From: Flavobacterium sp. ALJ2
GTDB lineage: Bacteria; Bacteroidota; Bacteroidia; Flavobacteriales; Flavobacteriaceae
Direction of reading: 5' to 3'
Assembly: GCF_015594725.1 (NCBI RefSeq)
Contig: NZ_JADNRC010000005.1
Coordinates: 124,001 to 188,000, forward strand
Length of the DNA: 64,000 nucleotides
Part shown: positions 24,626 to 33,339 of the stretch, piece by piece
How positions within the stretch are numbered: position 1 is the first letter of the stretch
Layout of the letters: each line of letters opens with the position of its first letter
The notes under the pieces: model-generated
Database searches by the model: none
Told to the model about the DNA's origin: nothing
Seen by the model: the letters and a program-made list of their open reading frames with translations, nothing else
Position numbers and translations under genes: made by a program

Positions 24626-25861
24626 ATGAATACAATCGAACATTGGGACATACTTTTATCCAATACTGTTAATAAAAAAGCTTTTATTGATACTGTACTT
24701 GACGGAAATGCTGAAGGAGAATTAGCTGCTTTTAATTCTTTAAACGGGATTCTGTTTTCTGACATTGCAATTAATAAATTTATCGAAAAAGAATACCAAT
24801 ATGATGTGATCGAAGCTGCAACAGAATCAGAACGAAAATTAAGAACGTTTTCCTCTGGCGAACGAAAAAAAGAGTTTTTGAACTATTGCGTAAAGCAAAA
24901 TCCAGATTATATTATTTTCGATAATCCACTTGATCACTTAGATCATGCCTCACGTATTACATTGACAAATTCGTTAGAACAATTGGCTAAATCAGTACGA
25001 ATTATTCAATTGGTAAATCGAGCAGCCGATTTGTTTCCTTTCATTCACAATAAAGCTCAAATTACAGACAATACATTTGTTTTAAACGAAATAAAAAGCA
25101 CTCAAGCAAAATCAAAGCCAGTAAAAGTAACTATTCCAGAACCTGCTGAGCCAACAAATTATGATGAAGAGGTGCTAATACACATGAATAGGGTTTCGGT
25201 AAGTTATGACGAAAGAAAAATTGTTGACTCCATTACATGGACAATCAAAAAAAATGAATTTTGGCAACTTATTGGTCCAAATGGCTCAGGAAAAAGTACA
25301 ATTCTGTCATTAATTTCTGGTGATAACCCAAAAGGATATGGCCAAGATTTATTCCTTTTTGGAAAGAAAAAAGGAAGTGGAGAAAGTGTTTGGGATATCA
25401 AAAAAAGAATCGGATATTTTTCGACTTCTATGACCGATTTATTTCAAAAAAAACACAGTTTGGAGCAGATGATTTTATCTGGATTTTTTGATTCTATTGG
25501 CTTATATACTGAACCAACCTCATTACAAAGACAAATTGTATTGCAATGGCTAGATGTAATTAAAATGAGTCATTTAAAGAACAAAACATTCACACAACTT
25601 TCTATTGGACAACAACGAGTTGCTTTAATAGTTAGAGCCGTTTTAAAACATCCGCCTTTGGTGATTTTAGACGAACCGGTAGAAGGTCTTGATGATGAAA
25701 ATGTAGCCTTGGTTATCGAGCTTGTTAACCTTTTAGTTAAAGAAACAAACATGACTATCCTGTACGTTTCACATCGCATTGAACCTGGTCTTATACCTAC
25801 CTCAATATTTGAACTAATTCCTTTGCAAACAGGATCTATTGGAAATATAAAAATAAATTAA
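24626..25861 (+). CDS. ModF-like ABC ATPase with one degenerate domain
   Basis: A 411-residue soluble protein with two ABC ATPase halves and no membrane helix. The C-terminal half (from about 180) is complete: IGPNGSGKST Walker A, LSIGQQR signature, LVILDEPVEGLDDEN Walker B and switch histidine in YVSHR. The N-terminal half keeps a signature (FSSGERKK) and Walker B (YIIFDNPLDHLDH) but lacks a Walker A loop; the region before it is shortened. The family (ModF/PhrA) is named for a possible molybdate link, but no modABC genes are near, so the role is uncertain. Confidence 0.82.
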   Translation: MNTIEHWDILLSNTVNKKAFIDTVLDGNAEGELAAFNSLNGILFSDIAINKFIEKEYQYDVIEAATESERKLRTFSSGERKKEFLNYCVKQNPDYIIFDNPLDHLDHASRITLTNSLEQLAKSVRIIQLVNRAADLFPFIHNKAQITDNTFVLNEIKSTQAKSKPVKVTIPEPAEPTNYDEEVLIHMNRVSVSYDERKIVDSITWTIKKNEFWQLIGPNGSGKSTILSLISGDNPKGYGQDLFLFGKKKGSGESVWDIKKRIGYFSTSMTDLFQKKHSLEQMILSGFFDSIGLYTEPTSLQRQIVLQWLDVIKMSHLKNKTFTQLSIGQQRVALIVRAVLKHPPLVILDEPVEGLDDENVALVIELVNLLVKETNMTILYVSHRIEPGLIPTSIFELIPLQTGSIGNIKIN

Positions 25862-25869
25862 ATCAATGG

Positions 25870-27396
25870 CTAATCAGCTGCAATTTTATAAGTAGGGTCT
25901 TCTAGAATATCTACAATAACATTAGCATTTTTAAGCAACAATCGGCAATCGTCGCTTAAGTGATATAACCGAACCTTTTTATTGACCTTAGCATATCGTT
26001 CTGTAATTTTATTTACAGCATCAATTGCACTCATATCAACAATCTTGCTTTCTTTAAAATCTATAATTATTTCATTAGGATCATCGTTAACATCAAATTT
26101 CTCTGTAAATGCCATTGCAGAACCAAAAAATAGAGGCCCAAATATCTCGTAATGTTTTACCCCATTATCATCGATATATTTTCTGGAACGAATGCGCTTG
26201 GCACTTTCCCAAGCAAAAACTAATGCCGAAATAATAACCCCTATTAAAACTGCCAAAGCCAGATTGTGCATAAAAACAGTGATTACAGCTACAATAATCC
26301 CAACAAAAATATCATGTTTAGGCATTTTATTAATAATCCTGAAACTAGCCCATTCAAATGTTCCTATAGCAACCATAAACATAACACCAACCAAAGCAGC
26401 CATTGGTAATTTTTCGATTACAGGAGCTCCGAACAAAATAATAATAAGAATAGTTAGTGATGCAATAATACCCGATAAACGGGCTCTCGACCCTGCTGAA
26501 ATATTTACAAGCGTTTGAGCAATCATTGGGCAACCGCCCATTCCGAAGAAAAAACCATTTACAATATTAGCACTTCCTTGAGCAATACATTCACGATTCC
26601 CATTTCCTTTAGTTCCTGTTAACTCATCGACTAAGTTTAATGTTAGCAACCCCTCTGTTAAACCTACAGAAGCCATGATTAAAGAATACGGGAAAATTAA
26701 TTGTAACGTTTTCAAATCCCAATTAATATTAGGCAAATGAAAAGAAGGAAAGCCACCGCTTATCGAAGCAATATCGGCAACAGTTTTTGTCTGAATCCCT
26801 AAAACCAAAACCAAACCAAAAATAACAATAATGGCTACCAAAGAAGCTGGAATGGCTTTAGTTACTTTGGGAAACAAAATTACGATTGCAATAGTTAAAG
26901 CGACCAATCCTAACATAATAAACATGGGACTTCCTGAAAGCCAAACAGCCTCCCCATTAACAACAGATTTAAATTGTTTTAATTGCGACATAAAAATTAC
27001 TACAGCCAAACCATTTACAAAACCATACATCACAGGTTGAGGAACTAACCGAATGAATTTACCCCACTTAAAAAAACCTACTATAATTTGCAAAACCCCA
27101 GCTAAAGCTACAGCAGCAAAAACATATTCTAAACCATGAGAATTCATTAAAGCAATCAATACAATCACCGTTGCCCCTGCTCCACCCGACACCATTCCAG
27201 GGCGTCCGCCAAAAATGGCTGTAATCAACCCCATAATAAATGCAGCATATAAACCAACCAGAGGAGGAAAACCAGCCAGTATTGCAAACGAAAGCGATTC
27301 AGGAATCATAGTCATTGCCACAGTTAAACCAGCTAGGATTTCTGTTTTATAATTTACTTTTTGCGTAAAGTCAAATAAGTTAAAATACTGCTTCAT
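25870..27396 (-). CDS. SulP-family anion transporter
   Basis: A 508-residue SulP (SLC26-like) carrier. About 10-12 membrane helices fill residues 15-400, with [36 protein letters not shown]-type opening and [25 protein letters not shown] in the core, both typical of the family. A C-terminal STAS domain (from about 410) contains [19 protein letters not shown]. It likely carries sulfate, bicarbonate or a related anion. It converges with the ABC gene, whose stop is nine bases away, and I see no terminator between them. Confidence 0.92.
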   Translation of the reverse strand: [508 protein letters not shown]

Positions 27397-27436
27397 TAAA
27401 TATAAATCTGAAAGATGGGAACCAAAAAAATCTACT

Positions 27437-27453
27437 ATTACTACTTTAGTAAT
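27437..27453. promoter_or_regulatory. Short dyad upstream of the SulP gene
   Basis: ATTACTA (27437-27443) and TAGTAAT (27447-27453) are inverted copies three bases apart, 40 bases before the SulP start. This is a possible operator; the evidence is position and symmetry only. Confidence 0.25.
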
Positions 27454-27649
27454 TAAGAAAGTGTCTTTTTTAAACGTAGCAAAAGTAACTATTCTATAGT
27501 GTATATCATCACTAATTCAACTTTACAAATGAGATAAAAAAAATTATTTCTTTTATAAAAACTCTGATTTATTAATGATATTTGGTAAATTACATAAATC
27601 TTTTCAGCTATACCACACAATAGTAACAGCTAAATGTAACTTAAAAAAA

Positions 27650-28261
27650 ATGAAAATTAAACATTTCACACTACTCCTATTTACTCTTTTAATTATTTCG
27701 TGCTCAGGTACAATTGCATCTCTAAAAAAAGAATATAAAATACTGCCTATTTCTCAACTAAAACCTCATTGGAATTTTGACTCAAAAGAATGGTTTCTAG
27801 ATAAAGATACTTTAACCGGAATTGGAGGTGATATGCATTGGGGCGTAATAGAATCTAAAAAGAATCTTCCTAAAAATTATGAAATTACTTTTAAAGCAAA
27901 TATGACCAAAGGATCTTTATTTGAGATTATGTTAAACATTGATAAAGAAAACTATATTAGAACCTATCTATATCAAATCGAACAGAATATGGTTATCGGA
28001 AGAGGTATTTACCATAAAAATAGTGATGAATATGGCAAACGTGGCGGGAAAAGTTTATTTACCAAACCAATTGAATTAGAAAACAACAAATGGTACTCCG
28101 TAAAAATCAAAGTTCAAGATAATCAATTATCATTCTCAGTAGATAACAAAACAACACTAGAATGCACTCTTGAAAAAAACAATTTGAGCCAACGAGGAAA
28201 AGTTGGGCTAATAACAAATGGAGAAGTCAAAATAACAGATTTTATAATTAAAAATCTATAA
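27650..28261 (+). CDS. Lipoprotein with a concanavalin-like (DUF1080-type) fold
   Basis: About 203 residues. The signal sequence (MKIKHFTLLLFTLLIISC) gives a lipid anchor. The mature part reads like the laminin-G/DUF1080 jelly roll: WNFDSKEWFLDKDTLTG, HWGVIESKKNLPKNYEITFK, then NNKWYSVKIKVQDNQLSFSVDNK and GKVGLITNGEVKITDFIIKN, which is the standard closing strand set. Such domains bind or cleave glycans; no catalytic residues can be pointed out. ATG 27650 is chosen because the hydrophobic signal starts there, although the frame is open further upstream. Confidence 0.75.
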   Translation: MKIKHFTLLLFTLLIISCSGTIASLKKEYKILPISQLKPHWNFDSKEWFLDKDTLTGIGGDMHWGVIESKKNLPKNYEITFKANMTKGSLFEIMLNIDKENYIRTYLYQIEQNMVIGRGIYHKNSDEYGKRGGKSLFTKPIELENNKWYSVKIKVQDNQLSFSVDNKTTLECTLEKNNLSQRGKVGLITNGEVKITDFIIKNL

Positions 28262-28281
28262 CCAAAGATTATAAAATATTA

Positions 28282-28310
28282 AGAGCCTGTTTAAAATTTA
28301 AACAGGCTCT
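28282..28310. terminator. Bidirectional intrinsic terminator
   Basis: AGAGCCTGTTTAAA (28282-28295) pairs with TTTAAACAGGCTCT (28297-28310). It separates two converging genes, the lipoprotein ending at 28261 and rluD ending at 28338. Confidence 0.8.
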
Positions 28311-28337
28311 TAGAGATTAAGCTTTACACTTAATAAC

Positions 28338-29402
28338 TTAATTTTCCTCTTCGCTATCAGTATTATGCGATTTAGAGTAATTTCTCCATTTTTCAATACA
28401 ATCAAGAAAATCCTGCGGAAGTTCAGTATCAAAACGCATCAGTTCACCTGTTGTAGGATGAACAAAGCCTAATGTTTTGGCATGTAATGCTTGCCTAGGC
28501 AATGCTTTAAAACAATTATCAATAAACTGTTTGTATTTCGTAAACGTAGTCCCTTTTAAAATCAAATGACCACCATAACGCTCATCATTAAAAAGTGGAT
28601 GACCAATATGTTTCATATGAGCACGAATCTGGTGTGTTCTACCTGTTTCAAGCTGACATGAAATTAAAGTAACATACCCAAAACGCTCTAAAACTTTATA
28701 ATGCGTCACAGCTGGCTTTCCTATTTCTGGATCAGCAAAAACAGCCATTTGCATTCTGTCTTTCAAGTGTCTTGCCAGATTTCCTTCAATAGTTCCCTGC
28801 TCCTCAGCAACATTTCCCCAAACCAAAGCAATATATTCTCTTTCAGAAGTTTTAGCTTCAAATTGCTTGGCAAGATGCGTCATAGCAGCTTCAGTTTTTG
28901 CAATAACCAACAATCCCGAAGTATCCTTATCAATTCTATGAACCAATCCTGGACGTTCACTGCTATTCATTGGTAGGTTATCAAAATGATGTGCCAAAGC
29001 GTGAACCAAAGTTCCTGTATAATTTCCGTGTCCTGGATGCACAACCATTCCTGGCTCTTTATTGATTAACAACAAAGCGTCATCTTCGTAAACAATGTTT
29101 AACGGAATATCTTCTGGAATAATATGATTTTCATACGGAGGATGTGATAACATAACCGTAACTACATCAAACGCTTTTACTTTGTAATTTGATTTTACAA
29201 TAATGTCATTCACAAAGATATTACCCTCTGTAGCAGCATTCTGAATCTTATTTCTGGTTGCATTTTGTATTAAGCCCATTAAATATTTGTCGATTCGCAA
29301 AGGGGCTTGCCCTTTAGGAACTTCAAATCTAAAATGCTCATATAACTCTTCTTCTAAATCTAAACTATCGGTATTATTATTGCTCATTTGCTGTTTTTTC
29401 AT
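28338..29402 (-). CDS. rluD: 23S rRNA pseudouridine synthase RluD family
   Basis: A 354-residue RluA/RluD-type pseudouridine synthase. An S4 RNA-binding domain comes first (LRIDKYLMGLIQNATRNKIQNAATEGNIFVND), then the catalytic domain with LVHRIDKDTSGLLVIAKT carrying the essential aspartate, and the RTHQIRAHMKHIGHPLFND motif. It modifies uridines of 23S rRNA, in RluD those of helix 69. The start overlaps the end of the PASTA gene by 26 bases; an ATG five codons later would reduce the overlap to 11. The pair is evidently one operon. Confidence 0.93.
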   Translation of the reverse strand: MKKQQMSNNNTDSLDLEEELYEHFRFEVPKGQAPLRIDKYLMGLIQNATRNKIQNAATEGNIFVNDIIVKSNYKVKAFDVVTVMLSHPPYENHIIPEDIPLNIVYEDDALLLINKEPGMVVHPGHGNYTGTLVHALAHHFDNLPMNSSERPGLVHRIDKDTSGLLVIAKTEAAMTHLAKQFEAKTSEREYIALVWGNVAEEQGTIEGNLARHLKDRMQMAVFADPEIGKPAVTHYKVLERFGYVTLISCQLETGRTHQIRAHMKHIGHPLFNDERYGGHLILKGTTFTKYKQFIDNCFKALPRQALHAKTLGFVHPTTGELMRFDTELPQDFLDCIEKWRNYSKSHNTDSEEEN

Positions 29403-30000
29403 CTTCAGGCACTACTAGAGAATCTGCCGGTTGACTTTCATCTAAATAACTTGCTTTTCCGTCGCCCAAAACCAAATCAATTTTTGATGATTTCAGCACA
29501 CGATCCCCCACTTTTAAATTTCTTCCTTTGTAACGCATCTCCAAAACCATGTCTTTCCCAAGGTTCGGGATATACGTAATTGTACCTTCTTCAAGTCCCA
29601 ACGCTTTCAAGGTTGGTACTGCCTCACGATACGTTTTTTCGATCAAATCCGGAATACGAACCGATGAGAAACCTGAAGAATTTATTTTAATATAAATCTT
29701 TCTTCCCACTTTTACTTTCGTTCCTGGCAAAGGATCTTGCTCAACCACACTATATTTAGGGAAATCACTTTTGAAATCTACACTATCCAAAAGCACGTAA
29801 TCCAAATCCAGACCATCCAATTTTGCTTCAACTTGCTCTTCTGTCAATTTTTTCAAATCAGGTACTTCAATTTCATGTCCATGATCAGTGGTAAATGTCA
29901 GCCAATGCATAAACAAATAACCCAAAACTGCAATAATTGCAACAGCAATTAGTATTTGCGTAAAAAAAACTCGGCTAGTTAGATACTTACGTAAACTCAT
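29377..30000 (-). CDS. Membrane-anchored PASTA domain protein
   Basis: About 207 residues. A short cytoplasmic start (MSLRKYLTSRVFF) and one membrane helix (ILIAVAIIAVLGYLF) are followed outside by PASTA-type repeats: IEVPDLKKLTEEQVEAKLD with VVEQDPLPGTKVKVG, then VRIPDLIEKTYREAVPTLKALGL. PASTA domains bind peptidoglycan or beta-lactams in kinases and PBPs; here there is no kinase or transpeptidase part. This organisation upstream of rluD and next to ddl is usual in Flavobacteria. The start at 30000 is supported by the signal-anchor and a TATCTTTG promoter box just upstream. Confidence 0.9.
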   Translation of the reverse strand: MSLRKYLTSRVFFTQILIAVAIIAVLGYLFMHWLTFTTDHGHEIEVPDLKKLTEEQVEAKLDGLDLDYVLLDSVDFKSDFPKYSVVEQDPLPGTKVKVGRKIYIKINSSGFSSVRIPDLIEKTYREAVPTLKALGLEEGTITYIPNLGKDMVLEMRYKGRNLKVGDRVLKSSKIDLVLGDGKASYLDESQPADSLVVPEDEKTANEQ

Positions 30001-30199
30001 AAATTTATTTTTATTTGTGGCAAAGATAAAGATTTCGTTCCAAAAAAAATGATAATTTTGTTTAATAGAAGAAAGCATCTTGATTGTCATCCTTAAGTCT
30101 TCTCTATGATATCCTAAGCAGAGTCCAAGAGTATAATTAGATGAGTAAATCATATATTTTGTTACTCTGAGCAAAGTCAAAGAGTCAGGAGCTATTTCC

Positions 30200-30270
30200 C
30201 GCTGTTCGCTATATCTTTTTCCATGCAAAAAAAGCATAAAAAAAGGATGCCGCTACCATCGGGGCTAAAA
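30200..30270. repeat. Interspersed repeat, copy A
   Basis: The segment reads GCTGTTCGCTATATCTTTTT, an A-rich middle, then AAAGGATGCCGCTACCATCG and GGGCTAAAA. A diverged copy lies at 50091-50166. From memory this resembles a common flavobacterial intergenic element; that link is not tested here. Confidence 0.55.
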
Positions 30271-30338
30271 ACATAAAACATTTTCATAACAACATGCTTA
30301 AAAAAATAAGTTCTCTGGAAAAAAAATTAAAATCAGAA

Positions 30339-30377
30339 AAACTTTAAACTAAAATATTTAAAACTTTAAACTAAAAT
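30339..30377 (+). repeat. 17-base tandem direct repeat before ddl
   Basis: AAACTTTAAACTAAAAT occurs at 30339-30355 and again at 30361-30377, with a period of 22 bases, ending five bases before the ddl ATG. Confidence 0.8.
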
Positions 30378-30382
30378 TTAAA

Positions 30383-31354
30383 ATGAAAAACATTGCAATT
30401 ATCATGGGTGGATATTCTAGCGAATATCAAATATCACTAATCAGCGGAAACGTAGTATATCAATACCTTGATAAAACTAAATATAACGGTTTCCGAATTC
30501 ATATTTTCAAAGAAAAATGGGTTTATGTAGATGAAAAAGATGCCGAATTCCCAATCGATAAAAATGACTTTTCGGTTACAGTAAACGGAACTAAAATCAC
30601 TTTCGACTGTGTGTTCAATGCTATTCACGGAACACCAGGAGAAGACGGACTAATGCAAGCTTATTTTGAATTATTACATATTCCGCAAACCTCATGTGAT
30701 TATTACCAAGCAGCGCTTACGTTCAATAAACGTGATTTACTTTCAGTTTTAAAACCATACGGAATAAAAACAGCTATTTCTTACTACCTAAACAAAGGAG
30801 ATAGTATCAATACTGACGAAATTGTAAAAAAAGTAGGCTTACCATGTTTTGTAAAACCAAATAAAGCAGGTTCAAGCTTCGGAATCTCAAAAGTAAAAAC
30901 TGCTGCCGAATTACCGATTTCAATAGAAATTGCTTATAAAGAGGATAACGAAATTATCATCGAAAGCTTCCTTGACGGAACCGAAGTTTCTGTTGGAGTA
31001 ATTAATTACCAAGGTAAAGTTATCGTGTTACCAATAACCGAAATAGTTTCAGACAATGATTTCTTTGATTATGAAGCCAAATACCAAGGAAAATCACAAG
31101 AAATCACACCAGCTAGAATCTCAGACGAATTAACACAAAAAGTAGGTGAAGTAGCAAAACGAGCTTATGAAGTTTTAAAAATGAAAGGATTCTCAAGAAG
31201 TGAATTCATTATCGTTGATAACGAACCATATATGCTAGAAATGAACACCATTCCCGGCTTAACAACCGAAAGTCTGATTCCACAACAAGCCAAAGCAGCT
31301 GGAATATCATTAGAAGATTTGTTTACAAATTCAATTGAGTTAGCTTTGGCCTAG
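30383..31354 (+). CDS. ddl: D-alanine--D-alanine ligase
   Basis: A 323-residue ATP-grasp ligase that makes the D-Ala-D-Ala dipeptide for peptidoglycan in the cytoplasm. Motifs in order are MGGYSSEYQISLISG at the start, FNAIHGTPGEDGLMQ, PCFVKPNKAGSSFGISKV for ATP binding, IIIESFLDGTEVSVGV, and the metal and substrate segment YMLEMNTIPGLTTESLIPQQ near the C-terminus. It lies beside the PASTA/rluD operon and before coaD. Confidence 0.95.
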   Translation: MKNIAIIMGGYSSEYQISLISGNVVYQYLDKTKYNGFRIHIFKEKWVYVDEKDAEFPIDKNDFSVTVNGTKITFDCVFNAIHGTPGEDGLMQAYFELLHIPQTSCDYYQAALTFNKRDLLSVLKPYGIKTAISYYLNKGDSINTDEIVKKVGLPCFVKPNKAGSSFGISKVKTAAELPISIEIAYKEDNEIIIESFLDGTEVSVGVINYQGKVIVLPITEIVSDNDFFDYEAKYQGKSQEITPARISDELTQKVGEVAKRAYEVLKMKGFSRSEFIIVDNEPYMLEMNTIPGLTTESLIPQQAKAAGISLEDLFTNSIELALA

Positions 31355-31485
31355 CCAAAAGTTGCTAAGCAACTAAGGTCCTGAGGTACTAAGATAAGAA
31401 ACCCAGAATCTTAGAGCCTTAAAAAAAACCTTTGTTCTGATAGCTATCGGAACTTTGTCACCCTGAACCTTAACCTCAAAATAAA
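31355..31485. repeat. Intergenic relic containing CTGAGGTACTAAG
   Basis: The gap between ddl and coaD contains the 13-mer CTGAGGTACTAAG (31381-31393), whose exact reverse complement occurs at 48865-48877 in another intergenic gap, along with words such as CTTAGAGCCTTA and AACCTTTG present in both. Confidence 0.5.
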
Positions 31486-31944
31486 ATGAGAAAAGCTATA
31501 TTCCCTGGATCCTTTGATCCAATTACACTTGGACACGAAGATATCATCAAACGAGGAATTTCACTATTTGATGAAATCGTAATTGCAATTGGTGTAAATG
31601 CAGAAAAAAAATACATGTTCTCACTCGAAGAAAGAAAACGTTTTATCGAAGAAACATTCAAAAACGAACCCAAAGTAACCGTAATTACTTACGAAGGACT
31701 TACAATAGATTTATGCCATAAATTAAAGGCTCATTTTATATTAAGAGGTTTACGTAATCCAGCCGATTTCGAGTTTGAAAAAGCCATTGCACATACTAAC
31801 CGAAAACTTTCTAAAATAGAAACCGTGTTTTTATTAACCGCTGCCAGCACTTCATATATCAGCTCAAGTATCGTTCGCGATGTATTACGAAATGGTGGTG
31901 AATACGAAATGTTAGTTCCAGATGCTGTTAGAGTTCAAAAATAA
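31486..31944 (+). CDS. coaD: Phosphopantetheine adenylyltransferase
   Basis: A 152-residue enzyme of the nucleotidyltransferase superfamily that adenylates 4'-phosphopantetheine in coenzyme A synthesis. The N-terminal FPGSFDPITLGHEDIIKRG contains the T-x-G-H nucleotide motif, followed by FILRGLRNPADFEFEKAIAHTNRKL and the closing STSYISSSIVRDVLRNGG. Length and order are normal. It lies in the usual place after ddl. Confidence 0.96.
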   Translation: MRKAIFPGSFDPITLGHEDIIKRGISLFDEIVIAIGVNAEKKYMFSLEERKRFIEETFKNEPKVTVITYEGLTIDLCHKLKAHFILRGLRNPADFEFEKAIAHTNRKLSKIETVFLLTAASTSYISSSIVRDVLRNGGEYEMLVPDAVRVQK

Positions 31945-31970
31945 TACAGTTAAAAAACTATCAAAAAACA

Positions 31971-31978
31971 TAAATTTG
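31971..31978 (+). promoter_or_regulatory. -7 promoter box of the phnA gene
   Basis: TAAATTTG is an exact TAnnTTTG match followed by GC, 53 bases before the ATG at 32031. Confidence 0.45.
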
Positions 31979-32030
31979 CCTCCCTCCTAAATTATAAGTA
32001 ATTTCGCATTTTCAAATAAACTATTAAAAA

Positions 32031-32609
32031 ATGAGCATAGAAAGAGAATTAAGCAAACGTAGCGGATCAAAATGTGAACTTTGTGGTGCAACCGAGAACC
32101 TAAAAGTATATCAAGTACTACCTACTCAAAAAGGCGGAATTGATGAAAGTGTAATGGCTTGTAGTACTTGTATAGATCAAATAGAAAATCCAGATAACGC
32201 AGATTTAAATCATTGGAGATGTTTAAACGACAGTATGTGGAACGAGAATGTTGCAGTACAAGTTGTGGCTTGGAGAATGCTAAGCAGATTGCGTGCAGCT
32301 GGATGGCCACAGGAATTATTAGACATGATGTACCTAGACGAAGATACCCTAGCGTGGGCACAAGCAACTGGAGAAGGTGAAGATGATGAAAACAAAATTA
32401 TTCACCGTGATAGTAACGGAGTAATCCTAGAACACGGAGATTCTGTAGTTTTAATTAAAGACTTAAAAGTAAAAGGATCTAGTATGGTTGCCAAACAAGG
32501 AACAGCTGTGCGTAATATCCGTTTAGACCATGAAAATGACGAATACATCGAAGGTAAAGTAGACGGACAACAAATTGTTATTATCACACAATACGTGAAA
32601 AAAATATAA
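32031..32609 (+). CDS. PhnA-like zinc-ribbon protein
   Basis: A 192-residue protein. The N-terminal zinc ribbon has CELCG (residues 15-19) and a second pair CSTC about 25 residues later; the C-terminal PhnA/YjdM domain starts with RDSNGVILEHGDSVVLIKDL and ends with IEGKVDGQQIVIITQYVKKI. PhnA proteins are widespread; the E. coli name refers to phosphonate utilisation but the role is not established. The extra middle region (residues 45-115) is typical of the Bacteroidota version. Single gene with its own promoter and terminator. Confidence 0.9.
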   Translation: MSIERELSKRSGSKCELCGATENLKVYQVLPTQKGGIDESVMACSTCIDQIENPDNADLNHWRCLNDSMWNENVAVQVVAWRMLSRLRAAGWPQELLDMMYLDEDTLAWAQATGEGEDDENKIIHRDSNGVILEHGDSVVLIKDLKVKGSSMVAKQGTAVRNIRLDHENDEYIEGKVDGQQIVIITQYVKKI

Positions 32610-32686
32610 TTTTTTTAAGTTACAAAGATTCAAAGAAACAAGGCCTTGTAGCCTCCACTCTAAAACTTAAAACCCTAAAACTAAAC

Positions 32687-32718
32687 AAAAAAGGCTATTC
32701 AAATGAATAGCCTTTTTT
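32687..32718. terminator. Bidirectional intrinsic terminator
   Basis: GGCTATTCA (32693-32701) and TGAATAGCC (32704-32712) form a stem flanked by A6 and T6 runs. It separates the converging phnA gene and the secreted-protein gene ending at 32743. Confidence 0.9.
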
Positions 32719-32742
32719 AGTATATAGATTTAAAAAATCTAA

Positions 32743-33177
32743 TTATTTTTGAAACAATTTATTTACTTGGTCTTTTGTTAAAGCCTCAGAAACATTGTTT
32801 GAGTTACCTTCTTTATTCGAAACCATAAACTGAACTGTAGGTTTATCAACACTTGCAGTATAATGCAACCAAACATAATTGTTAGGTAATTCTAATTTGA
32901 TATCATACAAAGGAGATGCTGTAAATCCGTTTGCGATGATATTGTAAAGATTAAGGTAATCATTATCAATATTTTTAAAAGTAAATTTTCTTAATGTATT
33001 ATTTTCATCATCACTTTGAATACAATTATAAAACACAGTGTATTCATCTCCAATTTTTTGGATATAATTATTGTTTACTTTACCTAATTTTTCAACTGGT
33101 ACAGTTTCAATAACTTTAATTTGAGCAAAAGATGCTAAACTTAAAAATAAAACAGTAATAGTAATAATTTTTCTCAT
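32743..33177 (-). CDS. Small secreted protein of unknown function
   Basis: A 144-residue protein with signal peptide MRKIITITVLFLSLASFAQ. The mature part is about 125 residues of mixed strands (IKVIETVPVEKLGKVNNNYI, KIGDEYTVFYNCIQSDDENN, YVWLHYTASVDKPTVQFMVSN) and ends LTKDQVNKLFQK. I do not recognise a named domain. A TATGTTTG box at 33210-33217 on the same strand suggests its own promoter. Confidence 0.75.
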   Translation of the reverse strand: MRKIITITVLFLSLASFAQIKVIETVPVEKLGKVNNNYIQKIGDEYTVFYNCIQSDDENNTLRKFTFKNIDNDYLNLYNIIANGFTASPLYDIKLELPNNYVWLHYTASVDKPTVQFMVSNKEGNSNNVSEALTKDQVNKLFQK

Positions 33178-33209
33178 AATATTCTTTGGGGTTTATTTAT
33201 TTGATGGCG

Positions 33210-33217
33210 CAAACATA
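33210..33217 (-). promoter_or_regulatory. -7 promoter box
   Basis: On the minus strand TATGTTTG matches TAnnTTTG, 33 bases before the ATG at 33177. Confidence 0.4.
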
Positions 33218-33339
33218 ATAATAAAAATTTTTAACTCCTTTCTCTCACAGTTAATTTATTGGCACTAAATCCAAATTAATTTTTATAACTATCCCCCTCC
33301 TACAAAAAACAAACAAGTAACTATTTGCTATTAAATAAA

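Larger units (their letters stand above)
30001..30382. other. Divergent intergenic region with promoter boxes and repeat relics
   Basis: The region between the PASTA gene and ddl holds a minus-strand -7 box TATCTTTG (30021-30028), a degenerate CTGAGCAAAGTCAAAGAGTC-like string (about 30165-30188), an interspersed repeat copy (30200-30270) and a 17-base direct repeat (30339-30377) just before ddl. No gene is supported. Confidence 0.6.

Noticed and set aside
30001..30237. Longer N-terminus for the PASTA protein
   Set aside because: The added residues are encoded by intergenic relic sequence and lie upstream of a -7 box; the membrane anchor starts right after ATG 30000.
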